Source: a virus
Virus record (IMG/VR): IMGVR_UViG_3300010938_000281
Span: 22,957 to 86,956 of that record
DNA: 64,000 nt
Direction: 5' to 3' (one strand)
A program made the position numbers and the translations under genes. Of this stretch, positions 52,062 to 58,859 are shown in pieces. A model generated the notes under the pieces. It did no database searches. It was not told the origin of the DNA and saw only the letters and a program-made list of their open reading frames with translations. Every line of letters starts with the position of its first letter. The first letter of the stretch is position 1.

Positions 52062-52242
52062 TTACTGTACCGGAGAAAAAACAATATTCAACGACGAGGA
52101 TGATTTCTACGTCGATGAGGAACAAATCGAGGTTGATGAAATGTTGGGCGATTTTGATGAGCATGACGAACCTCTAGATGACGAACTTGATTTCATCGAA
52201 GATGAAGAGTTCGATGATGATTTCGACGATTCGGATTACTAA
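52042..52242 (+). CDS. Highly acidic small protein, start uncertain
   Basis: Up to 66 residues from TTG 52042, overlapping the previous gene by 20 bases. The C-terminal 45 are dominated by Asp and Glu (DEPLDDELDFIEDEEFDDD). A good RBS (CGGAG) at ~52072 has no ATG/GTG/TTG after it in frame, so the true start is unclear. Like the 49657 product, possibly a DNA mimic. Confidence 0.5.
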   Translation: MPRISHNYCTGEKTIFNDEDDFYVDEEQIEVDEMLGDFDEHDEPLDDELDFIEDEEFDDDFDDSDY

Positions 52243-52266
52243 TTCCTCCAACCGAAAGAGTTTCGT

Positions 52267-52452
52267 ATGATTCGCCTATTCCGCAAAAATACTACTTCGC
52301 TTCTCACAATCAAACTGTCCGATGTAGGTGCGACATTTGATATGTCAGACGCCGCAATTCAGGCACATGTGAACGCGATGTACTTTGGATGGGTGGTTAT
52401 GATGATTGAACAGGGAAACGAAATTCGTACTTTTGAAGGAATTTTTGAATGA
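52267..52452 (+). CDS. Small hypothetical protein
   Basis: 61 residues, MIRLFRKNTTSLLTIKLSDV and on, with a weak GAAAGAG RBS. Stop overlaps the next start. Confidence 0.55.
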   Translation: MIRLFRKNTTSLLTIKLSDVGATFDMSDAAIQAHVNAMYFGWVVMMIEQGNEIRTFEGIFE

Positions 52453-52532
52453 TTTGCTTAGCGTTGGGTTTAGGAATTAGTATAGTCCTCTATATCATAG
52501 GGCGAGCAATTTTCGATGACATAAACTTTTGA
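52449..52532 (+). CDS. Tiny membrane protein
   Basis: 27 residues with one hydrophobic helix (ICLALGLGISIVLYIIG). ATGA overlap with the preceding gene. One of several tiny single-helix membrane proteins in this region. Confidence 0.5.
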   Translation: MICLALGLGISIVLYIIGRAIFDDINF

Positions 52533-52542
52533 AAGGGTTAAC

Positions 52543-52740
52543 ATGATTCAGGAATGCACTTGTGAGGATTTTGTTCGTGTGGTTTATCAGGGCGGAAAGT
52601 CCCCGGAATACCTTGGAACCGTGCAAGAATGCGGTCCCAAACAAATTCTGGTTAAGCTGTCAAAACCCGACGCTAAGGGTAAGGTTCAATACCGCAATTT
52701 CACGCGGTCTAACATCACACAACTAGAAAAACTGTCGTGA
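52543..52740 (+). CDS. Small basic hypothetical protein
   Basis: 65 residues with RBS AAAGGG. CTCEDFVRVVYQGGKSPEYL and ILVKLSKPDAKGKVQYRNF look like a small beta-barrel (SH3-like) domain. Function unknown. Confidence 0.55.
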   Translation: MIQECTCEDFVRVVYQGGKSPEYLGTVQECGPKQILVKLSKPDAKGKVQYRNFTRSNITQLEKLS

Positions 52741-52949
52741 ACCATTCGGACTTACCGCCGCAACTATGGGAAGCCTGTTGTGGCGATATGTTCAACGATA
52801 GGGACAATCCTCACAATCACCGACTTCGATTCATGAAGTTTGTGGTTGTGGGGTTGATTCCTTTACCTCAATGTGTTATACTCTGGCCTGACTTTTGGGG
52901 TAGTGAAAATGAACAGAAGCAGACGCAAAGAAATACGCCGATAAACTGA
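52737..52949 (+). CDS. Possible small protein (GTG start)
   Basis: 70 codons from GTG 52737 overlapping the previous stop. A hydrophobic segment (FVVVGLIPLPQCVILWP) lies in the middle, but a weak promoter is inside the same sequence and the C-terminus is low-complexity. Tentative. Confidence 0.3.
   Translation: MNHSDLPPQLWEACCGDMFNDRDNPHNHRLRFMKFVVVGLIPLPQCVILWPDFWGSENEQKQTQRNTPIN
52854..52882 (+). promoter_or_regulatory. Weak sigma-70-like promoter
   Basis: TTGATT, 17-base spacer, TATACT; would drive the S5 region and the 53173 gene. Confidence 0.35.
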
Positions 52950-52985
52950 ATCAATGTGCAGACGGTGCGGCGATTCGGAATATGG

Positions 52986-53067
52986 AATAAAGCTTTATGG
53001 TGTAACGAGTTACGCTATCGGAAGCACTCTCGATTCCCTAAACCCTTACACTATAACAACTTACATA
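52986..53067 (+). repeat. Intergenic S element, inverted pair (S5)
   Basis: Minus copy 52986-53015, spacer starting TATCGGAAGC, plus copy 53038-53067 (CTAAACCCTTACACTATAA). Nothing else recognisable in 52950-53172. Confidence 0.75.
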
Positions 53068-53172
53068 TATACACCAAGATTGAAACGACATAACCTTTTA
53101 TCTCCTCACGCTTTAGTGTTTTTCTGACAAGCCGTCTCAAGTTTGTTTCACTAATTAGCCGATATTCACTGT

Positions 53173-53301
53173 ATGGTGAAACCGCTGTTGTTTTGTTCAG
53201 GTTGTGCGGGCTGGACGGTTAAGCAAACCTATTCAATCAGTGGAGAATTCCCAAACGTCCCACATTACCACGTCGGCGTCGAATTCGAGAAAAAATTCTA
53301 A
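53173..53301 (+). CDS. Small hypothetical protein
   Basis: 42 residues, MVKPLLFCSGCAGWTVKQTY and on, with a CxxC pair and H-Y-H near the C-terminus that could bind metal. No clear RBS. Ends 9 bases before the next promoter. Confidence 0.4.
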   Translation: MVKPLLFCSGCAGWTVKQTYSISGEFPNVPHYHVGVEFEKKF

Positions 53302-53310
53302 GGAATAGGC

Positions 53311-53339
53311 TTGACAATACAGGCCGAATGGGTTATAAT
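53311..53339 (+). promoter_or_regulatory. Sigma-70 promoter
   Basis: TTGACA, 17-base spacer, TATAAT; 37 bases before ATG 53377. Confidence 0.9.
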
Positions 53340-53376
53340 AGACACATCAGACACGCAACATAAACAAGGAAACAAA

Positions 53377-53805
53377 ATGTACCGTTCGCAAATCAGTCAG
53401 GTTCTCAAAATGATGGAAGATTGCGAAAATAAGGCTGATTATCGCGACCTTCGACGATTGATAAATCGGTATATCAACAATCTGGACAAATGGAAGCTGA
53501 CGCCGAACGATGTCGGCGCGGATGCTTCCCCCGCAAAAAATCATTGGACAACGCGGCCGTGGCGTTTCGATACTGATTTCACCATTGAAACTCGTAACGC
53601 TGGCGATAAGCTGCACGACTTTTTGGTTGAACTGTACGGAAACACCCCGTTCCGCATTAACAGTGATGGTAGATACAAAATCCAATTGATTAAGAAGCTT
53701 ATGGAATTCGGTGGGTACTACGACGAAGGTACAGGCAAAACGGCATACGTCAGTCTTTTGCACGCCAAACAGTTTGTGGAAAAATACTTCGCCGACTGGT
53801 GCTAG
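53377..53805 (+). CDS. Hypothetical early protein
   Basis: 142 residues from ATG 53377 (RBS AAGGAA). N-terminal helices (SQISQVLKMMEDCENKADYR) followed by a mixed domain with KNHWTTRPWRFDTDF and a C-terminal helix. No family recognised. Single-gene transcript between two promoters. Confidence 0.65.
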   Translation: MYRSQISQVLKMMEDCENKADYRDLRRLINRYINNLDKWKLTPNDVGADASPAKNHWTTRPWRFDTDFTIETRNAGDKLHDFLVELYGNTPFRINSDGRYKIQLIKKLMEFGGYYDEGTGKTAYVSLLHAKQFVEKYFADWC

Positions 53806-53807
53806 GC

Positions 53808-53836
53808 CTGACATGTAAGCAAAAACCGGGTATAAT
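53808..53836 (+). promoter_or_regulatory. Sigma-70 promoter
   Basis: CTGACA, 17-base spacer, TATAAT; 26 bases before ATG 53863. Confidence 0.8.
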
Positions 53837-53862
53837 AAACCCATCACAAACAAGGAGAAAAA

Positions 53863-54045
53863 ATGGTTCCTCGGATTGCAAGTTATTTGGTCCACAATGC
53901 ACGCGGCGGATACTTTGACATTCAGCCGCGTAACGCGAAACTTCCACCGGTCAGGGTTGATACCGTCCCTGCTCATGCCGTGAAAACCGATAGCGATATG
54001 ATTCAAAAAAACGGTGCATGTCTTCCAATTCGGAATAACCGCTAG
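53863..54045 (+). CDS. Small basic hypothetical protein
   Basis: 60 residues with a perfect RBS (AAGGAGAAAAA). Arg/Pro-rich (QPRNAKLPPVRVDTVPAHAV). Function unknown. Confidence 0.6.
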   Translation: MVPRIASYLVHNARGGYFDIQPRNAKLPPVRVDTVPAHAVKTDSDMIQKNGACLPIRNNR

Positions 54046-54127
54046 GGACAACACGAACCCCTTTTGATTACTGTTCAAGTGTATCAACGCTTGTGGTTTT
54101 CGGGAAAGAATTTTCGGCTGATTACTC

Positions 54128-54156
54128 TTGACAACGCCGACGAAATACGGTACAAT
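54128..54156 (+). promoter_or_regulatory. Sigma-70 promoter for a long untranslated leader
   Basis: TTGACA, 17-base spacer, TACAAT. The next convincing start codon is 460 bases downstream. Confidence 0.8.
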
Positions 54157-54162
54157 GTGCGG

Positions 54163-54600
54163 ACTGACAGACGTTCACGAAATCAACCGGGGCGACAAAA
54201 TCACGATAGTTCTGAATCGAACATCTAAATAGCCGACTGTGGTGTTGAGAGTAGTGAACGGGCAAACGGAAACAAACATAGGAAACAAGTTGAAAAATTC
54301 TTGATACACTACTCGAACATCACCGCGAGTATAAATAAAAGGTGGGGCAAGGTAGTACCCTGTGCAACTCAGGGTCAGGAGTCAATCCGTCCATTAAACG
54401 TGAAATTCCTGCTACGCTCATATATTATAAACTATAACCGACTCACGAAGCAATCCTCAACCGTAAGGCTGGTAATATGGTAAGGCTTCGCAACCGAAAC
54501 AACGGTTAATCCTACCGGTTAGGAAATGAGTCACGGAGTCAATCCAAGCGAAACCCATCGTGATGAAGAATCAAACGGGTAACTTTTGCAACTAACCACG
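54163..54600 (+). ncRNA. Candidate structured non-coding RNA or long leader
   Basis: About 440 bases between a good promoter and the 54616 gene without a credible ORF. Hairpins seen: ACTCG/CGAGT (54311-54330), ACCCTG/CAGGGT with 7-base loop (54357-54375), AACCG/CGGTT (54492-54507), TCCTA/TAGGA (54510-54524). GGAGTCAATCC occurs twice (54378 and 54535). Could be a free RNA or a regulatory leader. Confidence 0.45.
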
Positions 54601-54615
54601 TTTTGGAGTTTGATA

Positions 54616-54999
54616 ATGAAACTGACTGATTTGTTCAACGTGTCGGAAACCGGGACCGAATTTTCTCAGCTTAAAGGCGTCTTCGCCGGTGCTTTGGAAA
54701 AGGTTCGTGAGCAGAAAAAGAATGAGGCGCTTGAAACCGTTGCGGGTTTCTTGTCTGACTTTTCGTCTCAGCGTGACCGTGGCGTAACTCAGTTACGTGA
54801 GATTCGCAAGCAAGAGAAACGTCAAAAGGAATTGGTTGCAAAACAAGACCGCGCTTTGAAATACTTCATGGAAGTCGGCGACCCGATGCCGTTTGCTTGG
54901 TTGGTTGGAATGCAACGTCGAGTTGCTTCACGTCTGGCTTTTATCGGTGTTGAAGTTGACCTGACGAAGGTTGCCGAAGTTCCCGCCGATTGGAAGTAG
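54616..54999 (+). CDS. Hypothetical helical early protein
   Basis: 127 residues from ATG 54616 (GGAG upstream); an upstream TTG would only add ten residues. Strongly helical and charged (VREQKKNEALETVAGFLSDF, REIRKQEKRQKELVAKQD). Downstream are a candidate structured element and a terminator. Family not recognised. Confidence 0.65.
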   Translation: MKLTDLFNVSETGTEFSQLKGVFAGALEKVREQKKNEALETVAGFLSDFSSQRDRGVTQLREIRKQEKRQKELVAKQDRALKYFMEVGDPMPFAWLVGMQRRVASRLAFIGVEVDLTKVAEVPADWK

Positions 55000-55038
55000 G
55001 TTACTATACGTTTGCAAGCCGTTAATAACTCGTGATAA

Positions 55039-55118
55039 CAGAGAATGGGGCTGAAAGCCCGCGAGCGCTCTGTACGGTGGTGCGGCCCTGATAAGAATTG
55101 ACTAGCGTTCAAATCAGG
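55039..55118 (+). other. Candidate structured 3' region (R3)
   Basis: CAGAG/CTCTG encloses hairpin GGGCT-GAA-AGCCC; then GTACGGTGGTG; then CCTGAT/ATCAGG. GCTCTGTACGG is shared with R2. Lies between the 54616 gene and its terminator. Confidence 0.35.
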
Positions 55119-55149
55119 CTCAACAGATGCACCTAGCAAACCTTTTTAT

Positions 55150-55186
55150 ACCCGGTATCATTTTGTGGTATCGGGTTTTTTCGTAT
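55150..55186 (+). terminator. Rho-independent terminator
   Basis: ACCCGGTATCA-TTTTG-TGGTATCGGGT followed by TTTTT; ends the 54128 transcript. Confidence 0.9.
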
Positions 55187-55202
55187 CTGTAGATAAGAAC
55201 CA

Positions 55203-55233
55203 GATGTAAAGTATTACCGTGTAAGGGTTTAGG
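55203..55233 (-). repeat. Intergenic S element, minus orientation (S6)
   Basis: Minus-strand CCTAAACCCTTACACGGTAA then TACTTTACATC; shares CTCGATTCCCTAAACCC with S5, confirming orientation. Confidence 0.7.
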
Positions 55234-55296
55234 GAATCGAGCTTCTGCCCGCAAATACTATGCCAAATTAAATTATTAAAACTAGCCGCCTCGGTC

Positions 55297-55325
55297 TTGA
55301 CAACCGGCAGATTTTGCTGTATAAT
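55297..55325 (+). promoter_or_regulatory. Sigma-70 promoter with almost no leader
   Basis: TTGACA, 17-base spacer, TATAAT; the next gene's ATG is only 10 bases past the -10 box. Confidence 0.9.
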
Positions 55326-55334
55326 CATTCCACT

Positions 55335-55658
55335 ATGAAATACCATAAAGACGCATACGGACTGCCTAGCTTTACACCATTCAAGTTACGTTTACGGTAT
55401 TCCCGTCACGCAATCAATAGGATGAATGAAAAATGTATCGCAATGGTACATTATACGCTAGATAGTCGAGACTGCGATATCTTTGAAATTGAAGATACAG
55501 ACTTACGCAAATACGCTTTGCGCGTATCTTATAATAAGGTTGAAGACCTTTGTATAGTGGTCGATGAAACCGGATTTGTAAGAACAGTCTGGCTAAATCG
55601 CAAAACCGACAATCATCGCACGTTAGACAAATCACAATACACAAGGCCAACAAAATGA
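55335..55658 (+). CDS. DUF4258-like small protein, probably leaderless
   Basis: 107 residues from ATG 55335. YSRHAINRMNEKCIAMVHYT followed by VSYNKVEDLCIVVDETG and VRTVWLNRKTDNH has the layout of DUF4258/BrnT-like small RNase-fold proteins (SRHA..R, then a strand ending in a V-x-T-V-W). There is no RBS and transcription should start about 3 bases before the ATG. Its stop overlaps the next start. A toxin-like role is only a possibility. Confidence 0.55.
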   Translation: MKYHKDAYGLPSFTPFKLRLRYSRHAINRMNEKCIAMVHYTLDSRDCDIFEIEDTDLRKYALRVSYNKVEDLCIVVDETGFVRTVWLNRKTDNHRTLDKSQYTRPTK

Positions 55659-55816
55659 AAAAAGACAAAACAACTCTTACAATTCCGAATGATAATCCGT
55701 TCGGTCGCAATGGACACACTCAATATCGAAGCGGTGCGGGCAAACATCTTGACAAACGTACACGTAGGAAGCGCACTCGTGGGGCGGCGTTGAGGACCAT
55801 GTTACAATCCTACTAA
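55655..55816 (+). CDS. Small basic protein
   Basis: 53 residues, coupled by ATGA. Rich in Lys/Arg (GKHLDKRTRRKRTRGAALR), so probably nucleic-acid binding. Function unknown. Confidence 0.5.
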   Translation: MKKDKTTLTIPNDNPFGRNGHTQYRSGAGKHLDKRTRRKRTRGAALRTMLQSY

Positions 55817-55857
55817 TCTGGTTGCATGGCGAACACCTTTCCCCCTTGAAAAATTCA
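55799..55857 (+). repeat. Two-block T element (T2)
   Basis: ATGTTACAATCC, ~33 bases, then CCCTTGAAAAATTC. It ends 10 bases before the next -35 box. Confidence 0.6.
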
Positions 55858-55867
55858 AAACAGACAC

Positions 55868-55896
55868 TTGACAAACAACGAACAATCTGATATAAT
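55868..55896 (+). promoter_or_regulatory. Sigma-70 promoter
   Basis: TTGACA, 17-base spacer, TATAAT; drives a structured leader and the 56036 gene. Confidence 0.9.
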
Positions 55897-55925
55897 AAAT
55901 TCATCGCCGAGTTATCCTGTACGGA

Positions 55926-55982
55926 CGACAGTGGGAATTAAGCCCGCATCAAGCGCCTGTAAGCGGGACTTTTCTACTGTCG
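55926..55982 (+). promoter_or_regulatory. Structured leader, possible attenuator (R4)
   Basis: CGACAGT (55926) pairs with ACTGTCG (55976). Inside, CCCGC/GCGGG form a stem extended by AAG/CTT and followed by TTTTCT, a terminator-like hairpin before the coding region. It could be an attenuator. Confidence 0.4.
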
Positions 55983-56035
55983 TGCCTTGCTTTTTCGTGA
56001 TGTTTTGAGAATTCTCTCTGCTAAGGAAAAGAAAA

Positions 56036-56248
56036 ATGGTTTCGATTGTCTATGCTACTCCGTGTGATGGCGTTCGTGAATTTACGTTTGATTGTGGTTC
56101 GGATTTGGCCAGACATGTTCAAGCTAATCGGCCCGCCATATTTGTCGGCGTTCCGAAATTGGAAGATGAAAAGTACGCTGAAAAGCGTGCGGCTTTGCTG
56201 AACCGTTCATTTTCAATGCCTCAAGAAAAAAATAAGAATTGGGATTGA
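56036..56248 (+). CDS. Small hypothetical protein
   Basis: 70 residues with RBS AAGGAA. MVSIVYATPCDGVREFTFDC then helices. Function unknown. Its end is 3 bases upstream of the next promoter's -35 box. Confidence 0.6.
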   Translation: MVSIVYATPCDGVREFTFDCGSDLARHVQANRPAIFVGVPKLEDEKYAEKRAALLNRSFSMPQEKNKNWD

Positions 56249-56273
56249 CAACGAAGCCACGATTTAGTATAAT
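56245..56273 (+). promoter_or_regulatory. Sigma-70 promoter
   Basis: TTGACA, 17-base spacer, TATAAT; overlaps the stop codon of the upstream gene. Confidence 0.9.
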
Positions 56274-56339
56274 TGTGACATGACGCGAACGACAACGAGT
56301 CGAACGCAAAACTCAAACTTTTGAAAAGGGGTCTGGATT

Positions 56340-56684
56340 ATGGTTACGAATGCTGCTGTTGATGGTAAGGTTGTTCAAGGTAAAGTCGCGACGGAAGCCA
56401 CGAAGGAACGGCGTGAATCGGTTTCGACCGACACGTTTGTCGCGTTCATGTCCAACCCCGAAGTTGCAAATCTGACGGTTGCTCAGGCTGCTGAAAAGCT
56501 GGGCATGTCCGAAGGTTCCTTCCGCACTCGCCTGAGTGTGTTCCGTAAGATTGCGACCGCTCAGGGATTGACGATTCCGAGTTTGGTTGATGGACGGCAT
56601 GGCCGCAAGGGCGTGAAGCGGGTGACGGAAGACGCGATGACGCGGGCCGTGAAGGCTTTGGTTGCGAAGAATCTCAGCAAGTAG
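56340..56684 (+). CDS. HTH DNA-binding protein
   Basis: 114 residues. LTVAQAAEKLGMSEGSFRTRLSV is a clear helix-turn-helix near residues 43-66, flanked by basic arms (DGRHGRKGVKRVTED). RBS AAGGGG at short distance. High-GC codon use compared with the late genes. A natural candidate to bind one of the repeated elements nearby; that link is inference. Confidence 0.65.
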   Translation: MVTNAAVDGKVVQGKVATEATKERRESVSTDTFVAFMSNPEVANLTVAQAAEKLGMSEGSFRTRLSVFRKIATAQGLTIPSLVDGRHGRKGVKRVTEDAMTRAVKALVAKNLSK

Positions 56685-56732
56685 TCTGAAATAGGTTAGC
56701 CGTAATCCTACTCTCAAAACGGCGTTCGTATT

Positions 56733-56855
56733 ATGAAAATGCCATCGTTTCCTATAATAGAGATATTAGTGATTGCGATATTAGTCGCCGCTACTATACT
56801 ATTTGGGGAGGCGGTGGCGTGTTTTATTGGATGGTTAAAAGATTTAGTAACGTAA
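56733..56855 (+). CDS. Small membrane protein
   Basis: 40 residues with one transmembrane helix (ILVIAILVAATILFGEAV) and a short C-terminal helix. No strong RBS. Its stop lies in S7. Confidence 0.45.
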   Translation: MKMPSFPIIEILVIAILVAATILFGEAVACFIGWLKDLVT

Positions 56856-56913
56856 TGTGTTGCGGTGTAAAGATTTGCGGCGTCGGGGGCGCCCCCCGCC
56901 AGCAAACGCCGCG
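56851..56913 (-). repeat. Intergenic S element with GC-rich hairpin (S7)
   Basis: Minus-strand GCAAATCTTTACACCGCAA and on (56851-56880), then GGGGGCGCCCCC and AGCAAACGCCGC, which looks like a degraded partner copy. Confidence 0.6.
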
Positions 56914-56947
56914 CCAAACCATAAAAAAGATTCTTGACGGAATTCGC

Positions 56948-56976
56948 TTGACTTGTACGGGTTGTCGTGGTATAAT
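56948..56976 (+). promoter_or_regulatory. Sigma-70 promoter
   Basis: TTGACT, 17-base spacer, TATAAT; 39 bases before ATG 57016. Confidence 0.9.
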
Positions 56977-57015
56977 TACCCCATCGAAACGGTTACTCAA
57001 ATAAAGGAAAAACGA

Positions 57016-58179
57016 ATGACTGCTGTTCTGCAAGGTAACGAAGACGCTCTAAAACAAGGTTCGTGGGTTTTCACCGACCAAGGTGTTGCGGAAAAAGAGG
57101 GATTCTGTAATGTGTCACAATACTGGTATCCGAAAACGCTGTCGTATGAGCAAGGAATCGAGCAAGTCGAACACTTACGGCTTGAACGTGAAGATTACGA
57201 ATTCTCCGCAAAAAACGTGGAATTCGGTTTGACCGATACGGGAATCTCCGTGAATATCGGTGGGCAGACGTTCACCCCGAACGACTGGTCTGCACGTCAG
57301 TTATGCAACTGGTTTGACACCCCACAAACGATTTATACTTACTACCGCGACGGCGATGTGGACGCGCGGGATTTGATTGTGCGGGCTTTGCGCGCCGGTC
57401 AGCGGCAGTACAAAGACAAAGACAAAACGCTGCTGTTCAGAACTTACAAAGATGGTACGCTTCGCGGTGTCATGTCTCAGAAGTATTCGATAATTGACAA
57501 TGTGTGGTATATTAACACCCTGAAGGAATTCATTCCCGGTGGACGATTGTCACACTGGAACGGCGATGCGGATACGCTGTATGGGAATGTTCTCATCCCG
57601 GATACGATTCGCGAAGAAACGGACTCTCAATATGGTGGGATGTTGTCCATCAGCAATTGCGAGATTGGCCGTCGTGTCATTTCGCAGATTCCCAGTATCT
57701 TCCGTGCGATTTGTCGCAACGGTTGTATTTGGGGTGCAACCAAGGGTACGGAAATGCGTCAACGTCATATTCGCGTTGATTACAAATCCGTCAAAGAATT
57801 GATTCGTGATAACATTCACAAACAAATTCCCTTGCTAACCACCGGAATTCCGATGTTGTTGGATACCCACAATCTCACGACTGAGGTTGGTATGGCGAAC
57901 ATCTTTGCCGCGATTGTCAAACAACACAATATGACGCATGAAATTGCTGGAGAGTTTATCCAACAATGGACGAACAACAGCAATGAAAAAACCGCGTTCG
58001 GTGTAATTGATGCGGTTACTCGTGCCGGTCAGAAGTTTAGCCCGGAAGTATGGGTTGAATGCGATAAGATTGGCGGCGAGTTGGTTCGCGGTTCTGATAA
58101 GGCATGGGATAAGCTGACCGGCTTTGCGAAGTCGCTTGACGAAAAGGACGTTCAGAAGATTTTCGGGATTGCCGCCTAG
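57016..58179 (+). CDS. DUF932-like phage protein
   Basis: 387 residues from ATG 57016 (RBS AAGGAA). Residues ~130-280 resemble the DUF932 family of phage and plasmid proteins: a R-T-Y-K-D-G-x-L-R-G strand, KYSIIDNVWYINTLKEF, then SISNCEIGRRVISQIPSI and a C-R-N-G-C motif, followed by a long helical tail. The family's role is unknown; it is often in early regions with recombination genes. Largest gene of the region, own promoter. Confidence 0.6.
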   Translation: MTAVLQGNEDALKQGSWVFTDQGVAEKEGFCNVSQYWYPKTLSYEQGIEQVEHLRLEREDYEFSAKNVEFGLTDTGISVNIGGQTFTPNDWSARQLCNWFDTPQTIYTYYRDGDVDARDLIVRALRAGQRQYKDKDKTLLFRTYKDGTLRGVMSQKYSIIDNVWYINTLKEFIPGGRLSHWNGDADTLYGNVLIPDTIREETDSQYGGMLSISNCEIGRRVISQIPSIFRAICRNGCIWGATKGTEMRQRHIRVDYKSVKELIRDNIHKQIPLLTTGIPMLLDTHNLTTEVGMANIFAAIVKQHNMTHEIAGEFIQQWTNNSNEKTAFGVIDAVTRAGQKFSPEVWVECDKIGGELVRGSDKAWDKLTGFAKSLDEKDVQKIFGIAA

Positions 58180-58264
58180 GGTCAACGAACAGGCAAGCTA
58201 ACTATACCCCTCTTAATTTCTACCTTGCGGTGTATAGGTCAACCGCCCTTTTTAGGAACATACT

Positions 58265-58492
58265 ATGCAAGTCTTCAGTGTCATTGTTTCTGACCCTATG
58301 AACCATAGCAATAACAACATCTTTTTTCAGTATGATTTCAAAGCTACCGATAGGAAACGCGCTTATCAGTTAGCTGAGGATAAGTTGTGGAGTATCCTGA
58401 TGGATGATAAGTATGCTACACCTCAAATGGTTGAAAGAATCATTGCTGAGGCAGAGTTTTGTTGCGTTGACTCTTTTAAGGAAACAAAATGA
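58265..58492 (+). CDS. Small hypothetical protein
   Basis: 75 residues with RBS TAGGA. MQVFSVIVSDPMNHSNNNIF then DRKRAYQLAEDKLWSILMDD, a ferredoxin-like beta-alpha pattern common in phage small proteins. A hairpin GCGGT/ACCGC with a T-rich tail lies just upstream (58225-58256). Stop overlaps the next start. Confidence 0.55.
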   Translation: MQVFSVIVSDPMNHSNNNIFFQYDFKATDRKRAYQLAEDKLWSILMDDKYATPQMVERIIAEAEFCCVDSFKETK

Positions 58493-58656
58493 AATTTCAA
58501 TTAACATTCAAAACACCTGATATTCTGGACCAGATTGATACCGGCAGTGATGACGAAATCGAACGCTGTAGAGATTTCGCCAACCGTTGGATTGAGTGGG
58601 GAGAGTATCTTATTGTTGAATTTGATACGGAAGAGGGGACGGCGGTTGTGAAATGA
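58489..58656 (+). CDS. Small acidic hypothetical protein
   Basis: 55 residues (MKFQLTFKTPDILDQIDTGS and on), coupled by ATGA. WIEWGEYLIVEFDTEEGTAV resembles a common small phage protein C-terminus. Function unknown. Confidence 0.55.
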   Translation: MKFQLTFKTPDILDQIDTGSDDEIERCRDFANRWIEWGEYLIVEFDTEEGTAVVK

Positions 58657-58740
58657 CATAACTCCTTATGCTGCAACGATTTGCGGCATCGGGAGCGGCC
58701 CCGCCAGCCGCAAACCCTTACACGACAACGACTTACAACA
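58657..58740 (+). repeat. Intergenic S element, inverted pair (S8)
   Basis: Minus copy 58657-58686, then a TTTGCGGC/GCCGCAAA 8-bp stem, then a plus copy GCAAACCCTTACACGACAA (58710 on). It continues with sequence (ATGCCCGGCA) also present downstream of S1. Confidence 0.75.
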
Positions 58741-58803
58741 TACCACCAAAATTTCTCATGCCCGGCACGCAATTTCTTTTTCTACTCCGTTAGGTTTTTA
58801 GCC

Positions 58804-58832
58804 TTGACTGTTCGGGGTAGATATGCTATAAT
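58804..58832 (+). promoter_or_regulatory. Sigma-70 promoter
   Basis: TTGACT, 17-base spacer, TATAAT; 27 bases before ATG 58860. Confidence 0.9.
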
Positions 58833-58859
58833 AGGGAATCTCAAACGGGGAGGGAAAAT

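Noticed and set aside
53347-54087. 246-codon minus-strand ORF
   Set aside because: It runs antisense through two plus-strand genes with good RBSs and promoters and has no RBS or family motif itself.
54357-54375. tRNA-like anticodon arm with a 5-bp stem and 7-base loop
   Set aside because: The loop is TGCAACT, without U33, and no acceptor, D or T arm can be drawn around it.
56313-56717. 134-codon minus-strand ORF
   Set aside because: Complement of the HTH gene, which has a consensus promoter and HTH pattern on the plus strand.
49461-58740. S elements as Rho-independent terminators
   Set aside because: The hairpins lack T tracts on either strand and single copies have no hairpin at all.
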